Source of the DNA: DASXSB01 sp036506275
GTDB taxonomy: Bacteria > Methylomirabilota > Methylomirabilia > Rokubacteriales > CSP1-6
DNA: 34,097 nucleotides
NCBI GenBank assembly: GCA_036506275.1
Contig: DASXSB010000003.1
Span: forward strand, 1-34,097
Direction of reading: 5' to 3'
The notes under the pieces were generated by a model. It saw only the letters and a program-made list of their open reading frames with translations, was not told where the DNA came from and searched no databases. The translations under genes and the position numbers were made by a program. Shown here piece after piece: positions 30,207 through 34,097 of this stretch (its first letter is position 1; every line of letters starts with the position of its first letter).

Positions 30207-31727
30207 TTACCGGGATGGATCGTTCGCGTTCACCCAGCCGCGTGAGCGCTCCACGGCACGCTGCCAGCCGGCGTAGCGAGCGGCGCGGGTGGTCTCGTCG
30301 AGGCCGGGCTTGAAGGCTCGCTCGATCGCGGTCCGCTGTCCCACGTCCGCCAGCGAGCGCCACACGCCCGCGCCGAGGGCGGCCAGATGAGCGGCCCCGA
30401 GAGCGGTGGTCTCGATGTTCCGCGGACGCAGAACGGCGACGTCGCTGATGTCGGCCTGGAACTGGCAGAGAAAGTCGTTGGCGGCGGCGCCGCCGTCGAC
30501 GCGCAGCTCGCGCAGCGCGAGGCCGGCGTCGGCCGCCATCGCATCGAGCACGTCGCGGCTCTGGTAGGCGATGGCCTCCAGCGCTGCCCGCGCGAGATGA
30601 GCGCGGGTCGTCCCGCGCGTGAGGCCGACGATCGTTCCGCGTGCGTACATGTCCCAGTACGGCGCCCCCAGCCCCACGAAGGCGGGAACGAAGTAGACGC
30701 CGCCGGCGTCGGGCACCGATTCCGCGAGCGCTTTCGTCTCGGCAGCCTGCGCGATGATGCCGAGGCCGTCCCGGAGCCACTGGATGGCGGCACCCGCCAC
30801 GAACACGCTGCCTTCGAGCGCGTACGTCGTCTCGGCGCCGATACGCCAGGCGACGGTGGTGACGAGCCCGCGTGACGACGTGACCCGCCGCGGGCCGGTG
30901 TTGAGGAGGACGAAGCAGCCCGTGCCGTAGGTGTTCTTGGCGTCGCCGGGCCGGTGACACGCCTGCCCGAACAGCGCCGCTTGCTGATCGCCCGCGATAC
31001 CGGCGATGGGAATGCCGGCCGGAAGCCAGCCCACGTCCGACGTCTCGCCGAACACGCCCGCCGACGGCCGCACCGCCGGCAGCACCGCCGCCGGCACGCC
31101 GAGCGCGTCGAGCATCACCGGATCCCAGTCGACGGTGGCGAGGTTCAGGCAGAGTGTCCGGGACGCGTTGCTGACGTCGGTGGCGTGGACGCGCCCGCCC
31201 GTCAGCTTCCAGAGCAGCCAGGAATCCACGGTGCCGAAGGCGATCTCGCCGCGCTCGGCGCGCGAACGCGCTCCCGGCACGTGATCGAGCAGCCACCGGA
31301 TCTTCGTTCCCGAGAAGTATGCGTCGAGCACGAGGCCGGTGCGCTCGCGCACCACGGGCTCGAGACCATCCGCGCGGAGGGCATCGCAGAGGTCGGCCGT
31401 GCGCCGGCACTGCCACACGATCGCGCGATGGAGCGGCGCGCCGCTCGCGCGCTCCCAGAGGATCGTGGTCTCGCGCTGATTCGTGATCCCGATGGCCGCG
31501 ATGTCACCGCCGCTTGCCCGCGCATCCGCGAGGGCGCGGCGTCCCGCGTCGGCGGTGGTCGTCCAGATGTCCTCGGGATCGTGCTCGACCCACCCCGGCT
31601 GCGGATAGTGCTGGGGCAACTCGGCGTAGCCCCGGCCGCTCACGGTGCCGTCCCGATCGAGCACGAGCGCGGTGGAGCCGGAGGTGCCCTGGTCGAGAGC
31701 GAGAAGATATTGGCGGGCCGCGGTCAT
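30207..31727 (-). CDS. glpK: Glycerol kinase
   Basis: This FGGY-family kinase converts glycerol to sn-glycerol 3-phosphate. The 506-residue protein has the N-terminal phosphate loop ALDQGTSGSTALV, GITNQRETTILW, the substrate-site DAYFSGTKIRWLL, DAKNTYGTGCFVLLNTG, GLGAPYWDMYARGTIVGLTRGTT and VDGGAAANDFLCQ. These match GlpK rather than other FGGY kinases. The gap to the upstream phosphodiesterase gene is 76 bases; no Shine-Dalgarno is visible before ATG 31727. It lies 10 bases before the binding-protein gene. The placement suggests it phosphorylates glycerol released by the phosphodiesterases; glpF and glpD are not in the window. Confidence 0.96.
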   Translation of the reverse strand: MTAARQYLLALDQGTSGSTALVLDRDGTVSGRGYAELPQHYPQPGWVEHDPEDIWTTTADAGRRALADARASGGDIAAIGITNQRETTILWERASGAPLHRAIVWQCRRTADLCDALRADGLEPVVRERTGLVLDAYFSGTKIRWLLDHVPGARSRAERGEIAFGTVDSWLLWKLTGGRVHATDVSNASRTLCLNLATVDWDPVMLDALGVPAAVLPAVRPSAGVFGETSDVGWLPAGIPIAGIAGDQQAALFGQACHRPGDAKNTYGTGCFVLLNTGPRRVTSSRGLVTTVAWRIGAETTYALEGSVFVAGAAIQWLRDGLGIIAQAAETKALAESVPDAGGVYFVPAFVGLGAPYWDMYARGTIVGLTRGTTRAHLARAALEAIAYQSRDVLDAMAADAGLALRELRVDGGAAANDFLCQFQADISDVAVLRPRNIETTALGAAHLAALGAGVWRSLADVGQRTAIERAFKPGLDETTRAARYAGWQRAVERSRGWVNANDPSR

Positions 31728-31777
31728 CGGCGCCCGAGCGTACCGCAGTTCGCGCTGCTGCGGATACGCCTCGTCTC

Positions 31778-31825
31778 CGCGCGCCCGTGATCCGGGACGC
31801 GTCTCATCTGCGCGCGCCCGTGATC
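31778..31825. repeat. Short direct repeat across the end of the exported phosphodiesterase gene
   Basis: CGCGCGCCCGTGATC occurs at 31778-31792 and 31811-31825, each preceded by CGTCTC within about ten bases. The right copy encodes the last residues of the phosphodiesterase (QITGAR); the left copy lies beyond its stop codon. It looks like a recent small tandem duplication of the gene end. Confidence 0.7.
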
Positions 31826-32673
31826 TGGCGCGCGAGGTCGGGACGATCGGTGATGACGACGTCGACGCCGAGCCCGAGCACCCGCCGCACGCTCGCCTCG
31901 TCGTTCACCGTCCACGCCATCACGGAGAGGCCCTGGGCGCGCGCCGATCCGACGACCTCCGCCGTCAGGGCCCGGTGATCGATGCCGACATGGGTGGCGC
32001 CCGCGGCTCGCGCCTGGCGTGCGGCAGCGTCGGGAGCTCTCGTATCCAGCTCACTACGGCCGACGAGGAGCGCGGTGCGGACAGCGGGATCGAGGGCACG
32101 AATGCGCGTGAGCGTCCCCGCCTCGAACGCCATGACAATCGTGCGCGGCGCGAGGCCGCGCTCCCGCAGCCGCGCGAGCACGCGCTCTTCGATGCCCGGA
32201 TAGGGTCGGTGGGCGGCGTCGGTCTTGATCTCGAGGAGGAGCTCGGCGCGGTGAGGCCGGAGAAGATCCAGCAGCGCCGCCAGCGTCGGAATCGGCTCGT
32301 CGGTGGCGCCGCCGTCGCGCGTCCGCAGGCGCAGGGCGGCGAGATCGGCGCGCTCCGTCTCGCCCACGGCGCCGTGGCCGGTGGTGGTGCGATCGAGGGT
32401 GGCGTCATGGAGGACGACGACGTCGCCGTCGCGGGTGAGGTGGACGTCCGTCTCCACGAAGTCCGCGCCCAGAGCGAGCGCGTTGCGAAAGGCGGCGAGG
32501 CTGTTCTCGGGCCAGGCGCCGGCGCCGCCGCGGTGCGCCGCCACGCGAACCGCCGCCGCGTCCGCTCCCGCGACGCCGCCGGCGCCGCCCGCGACCGCGA
32601 CGGTCGCCGCCTCCGCGCTCAGCACGCCCACGGTGAACAACAGCAGCGCGGCGATCGTCCGCGACGGCGTCAC
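31804..32673 (-). CDS. Exported glycerophosphodiester phosphodiesterase
   Basis: This enzyme hydrolyses glycerophosphodiesters to glycerol 3-phosphate and an alcohol, here probably in the periplasm. The 289-residue protein begins with a signal peptide (RTIAALLLFTVGVLSAEA). The GDPD domain has AAHRGGAGAWPENSLAAF, the metal acids in FVETDVHLTRDGDVVVLHD, RTTTGHG and LLLEIKTDA, and ends VNDEASVRRVLGLGVDVVITDRPDL. GTG 32673 has a GGAGG 5 bases upstream; a GTG four codons earlier is less likely. It is clearly paralogous to the next gene upstream, with shared motifs throughout. Catalytic histidines and acids are all present. Confidence 0.9.
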   Translation of the reverse strand: MTPSRTIAALLLFTVGVLSAEAATVAVAGGAGGVAGADAAAVRVAAHRGGAGAWPENSLAAFRNALALGADFVETDVHLTRDGDVVVLHDATLDRTTTGHGAVGETERADLAALRLRTRDGGATDEPIPTLAALLDLLRPHRAELLLEIKTDAAHRPYPGIEERVLARLRERGLAPRTIVMAFEAGTLTRIRALDPAVRTALLVGRSELDTRAPDAAARQARAAGATHVGIDHRALTAEVVGSARAQGLSVMAWTVNDEASVRRVLGLGVDVVITDRPDLARQITGARR

Positions 32674-32710
32674 GCCGTCCTCCACACCGCCCCCGCCGCG
32701 GCTTTCCCTT

Positions 32711-33466
32711 TCACGCGCGCTCCCCGAGCACCCGGGCCGCGACGTCCGGCCGATCGGTGGTGAGGATGTCGACCCCGAGCGCGAGCAGGCGTCGCATCGC
32801 GGCTTCGTCGTTGACGGTCCACGCCGCCAGAACGATGGCGGCCGCGTGGGCCGCGGTCACCACCGCCTCGTCGATGAGCCGGTAGTCGAGACCGAGGTCG
32901 GAGGCGCCAAGCGTTTGCGCCGATCTCACCGCCTCCACCGCCGCCGCCCCTTTCGGCAAATCGCCGCGGCCGATGAGGAGCGTGGTGCGCTGGCGGGGGG
33001 CGAGGGCGCGCACGCGGCTCACCACATCGGGGTCGAAGGCCATGACGTTGGCGCGCGCGCCCACGCCCGCCGCCTCCAGCACGGAGAGCACGCTCGCCTC
33101 CAGCCCCTCGTAGCGGGCGCGCGCTGCTCCCGTCTTGATCTCCACGAGCAGCTCCACCCGGGTGCGAGCGACGAGCGTGGCGACGTCGTCCAGCAAGGGC
33201 GGACGCTCACCGGTGAGGGCGCCGTCGGGACCGCGGAGATGCAGCCGCGCCAGCGCTTCCGCCGTGCACGCGCTCACGGTCCCACGCCCGTCCGTGGTGC
33301 GCTCCAGCGTCGCGTCGTGGATCACGACCACGCGGCCGTCGGCGGTGGCGTGGACGTCGAGCTCCAGCAGCTCGGCGCCGAGGGCGATGGAATTCCGGAA
33401 GGCGAGGAGGCTGTTCTCGGGCCAGAGAGCGGCGCCACCGCGGTGGGCGGCATAGCGAGGCGCCAT
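32711..33466 (-). CDS. Cytoplasmic glycerophosphodiester phosphodiesterase, UgpQ-like
   Basis: The 251-residue enzyme has no signal peptide and starts directly with the domain (MAPRYAAHRGGAALWPENSLLAF). It has LLELDVHATADGRVVVIHDATLERTTDGRG, LLVEIKTGA and the terminal TVNDEAAMRRLLALGVDILTTDRPD. It would act on diesters brought in by the Ugp-type permease, as UgpQ does in E. coli. ATG 33466 follows the ugpE stop with no gap, so the two are tightly coupled. The neighbouring exported copy suggests duplication followed by a split between cytoplasm and periplasm. Confidence 0.92.
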   Translation of the reverse strand: MAPRYAAHRGGAALWPENSLLAFRNSIALGAELLELDVHATADGRVVVIHDATLERTTDGRGTVSACTAEALARLHLRGPDGALTGERPPLLDDVATLVARTRVELLVEIKTGAARARYEGLEASVLSVLEAAGVGARANVMAFDPDVVSRVRALAPRQRTTLLIGRGDLPKGAAAVEAVRSAQTLGASDLGLDYRLIDEAVVTAAHAAAIVLAAWTVNDEAAMRRLLALGVDILTTDRPDVAARVLGERA

Positions 33467-34097
33467 CTACTTCTCGGTCTCGATGAGGCCCTTCACGAAC
33501 CAGCGCTGCATGGCCACGATCACGGCCACCGGAGGGAGGAGAACCATCATCGCGGCCGCCATGATGACGTTCCACTCCGCGAGCTGCGAGCCACCGCGCG
33601 GCACCAGCGCCTCCACGCCCACCACGGCCGTGCGCATGTCGGTGGTGGTCGTGATCATGAGCGGCCACAGGTACTCGTTCCAGCCGTAGACGAAGAGGAT
33701 GACGAAGAGGGCGGCGATGTTGGCCTTGGAGAGAGGAAGCAGGATCGACCACAGGAATCGCAGGGGCCCGGCGCCGTCGAGCTGGGCCGCCTCCGCGAGC
33801 GAATCGGGGATCGTCTGGTAGAACTGCCGGAAGAGGAAGGTGCCGGTGGCCGACGCCATGAGCGGCACCGTGAGCCCCCAGTACGTGTTGATCCAGCCCA
33901 GCCGGCTGATCACGTCGAAGGTGGAGACGATGCGGACGGGCACGGGCAGCATGAGAGTCACGAAGATCATCCAGAACACGAGCTGCTTGCCGCGGAAATT
34001 GAAGTAGACGATGGCGAAGGCGGACAGGAGCGAGATGACGATCTTCCCGATGGCGATCCCGAGGGCCATCACCGCGCTGTTGACGAGCAGCCGTCCC
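33467..34097 (-). CDS. ugpE: UgpE-type glycerol-3-phosphate permease, 5' end outside the window
   Basis: This is a membrane permease of the sn-glycerol-3-phosphate ABC importer. The first visible codons read GRLLVNSAVMALGIAIGKI and stay open to the window edge, so the N-terminus lies further right. About 209 residues are present. They include FVTLMLPVPVRI, LPLMASATGTFLFRQFY-like text, the EAA loop AEAAQLDGAGPLRFLWSILLP, YGWNEYLWPLMI and the end RWFVKGLIETEK. This pattern matches UgpE closely, over general sugar permeases of the same class. ugpB, ugpA and ugpC are expected upstream; ugpC is not between ugpE and the phosphodiesterase as it is in E. coli. Confidence 0.9.
   Translation of the reverse strand, partial: GRLLVNSAVMALGIAIGKIVISLLSAFAIVYFNFRGKQLVFWMIFVTLMLPVPVRIVSTFDVISRLGWINTYWGLTVPLMASATGTFLFRQFYQTIPDSLAEAAQLDGAGPLRFLWSILLPLSKANIAALFVILFVYGWNEYLWPLMITTTTDMRTAVVGVEALVPRGGSQLAEWNVIMAAAMMVLLPPVAVIVAMQRWFVKGLIETEK

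Overview
The window is a compact, very GC-rich bacterial chromosome segment with every recognisable gene on the minus strand; the long plus-strand reading frames are shadows of the GC-rich coding strand. The content is mainly housekeeping: translation, cell wall, histidine synthesis, lipid transport, isoprenoid synthesis, transcription-coupled repair, Rho and ATP synthase F0. A Gram-negative envelope is implied by the MlaE/F/D-type lipid transporter and a SurA-like lipoprotein. The gene order (rpmE-prfA-prmC-murA-his, mla-radA-ispDF-cysS-rlmB-tRNA-tuf, and atpZ-I-B-E without the F1 genes), the short-form HisG and the GC content recall deltaproteobacteria-like or Methylomirabilota/Rokubacteria-type soil bacteria. 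That placement is an inference from memory and was not tested.

Read in the direction of transcription (high to low coordinates), there are five blocks. (1) 34097-26283 is an accessory uptake cluster: a truncated ugpE-type permease gene, a cytoplasmic and an exported glycerophosphodiester phosphodiesterase, glycerol kinase, and a complete ABC importer of the Fbp/Afu/Phn type (binding protein, ATPase, fused double permease). It looks like a system for scavenging glycerophosphodiesters, glycerol and possibly another organophosphate. (2) 26216-24470 holds atpZ, an atpI-like gene, atpB and atpE behind a predicted promoter that would give a nearly leaderless atpZ transcript. The c subunit carries a signal-like leader and several Na+-type ligand positions. 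(3) 24460-17773 holds rex, mfd and a SurA-like lipoprotein gene, then rho with its own predicted promoter and a downstream field of GC hairpins ending in a good intrinsic terminator.

(4) 17783-945 starts with rpmE and runs through prfA, prmC, murA, hisG-D-B-H-A-F-IE, a small lipoprotein gene, mlaE-F-D, radA, ispD, ispF, cysS and rlmB. From prfA to rlmB there are 19 genes, and none of the 18 junctions has a gap above 4 nt; ten are 4-nt ATGA/GTGA overlaps. Translation is probably coupled along the whole chain. (5) 970-1 is the tRNA-tuf operon: tRNA-Thr(TGT), tRNA-Tyr(GTA), tRNA-Gly(TCC), tRNA-Thr(GGT), then the 5' end of tuf. This is the same order as the E. coli tufB operon. Its strong predicted promoter lies inside the 3' end of rlmB. 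The tRNA spacers contain a 66-bp repeat that includes the CCA end of the preceding tRNA, in three copies, and a 39-bp repeat.

No CRISPR array, insertion sequence, phage gene, rRNA or frameshifted gene was seen. No intergenic stretch exceeds about 300 bases; the largest are 17730-17992 and the tRNA spacer 261-499.
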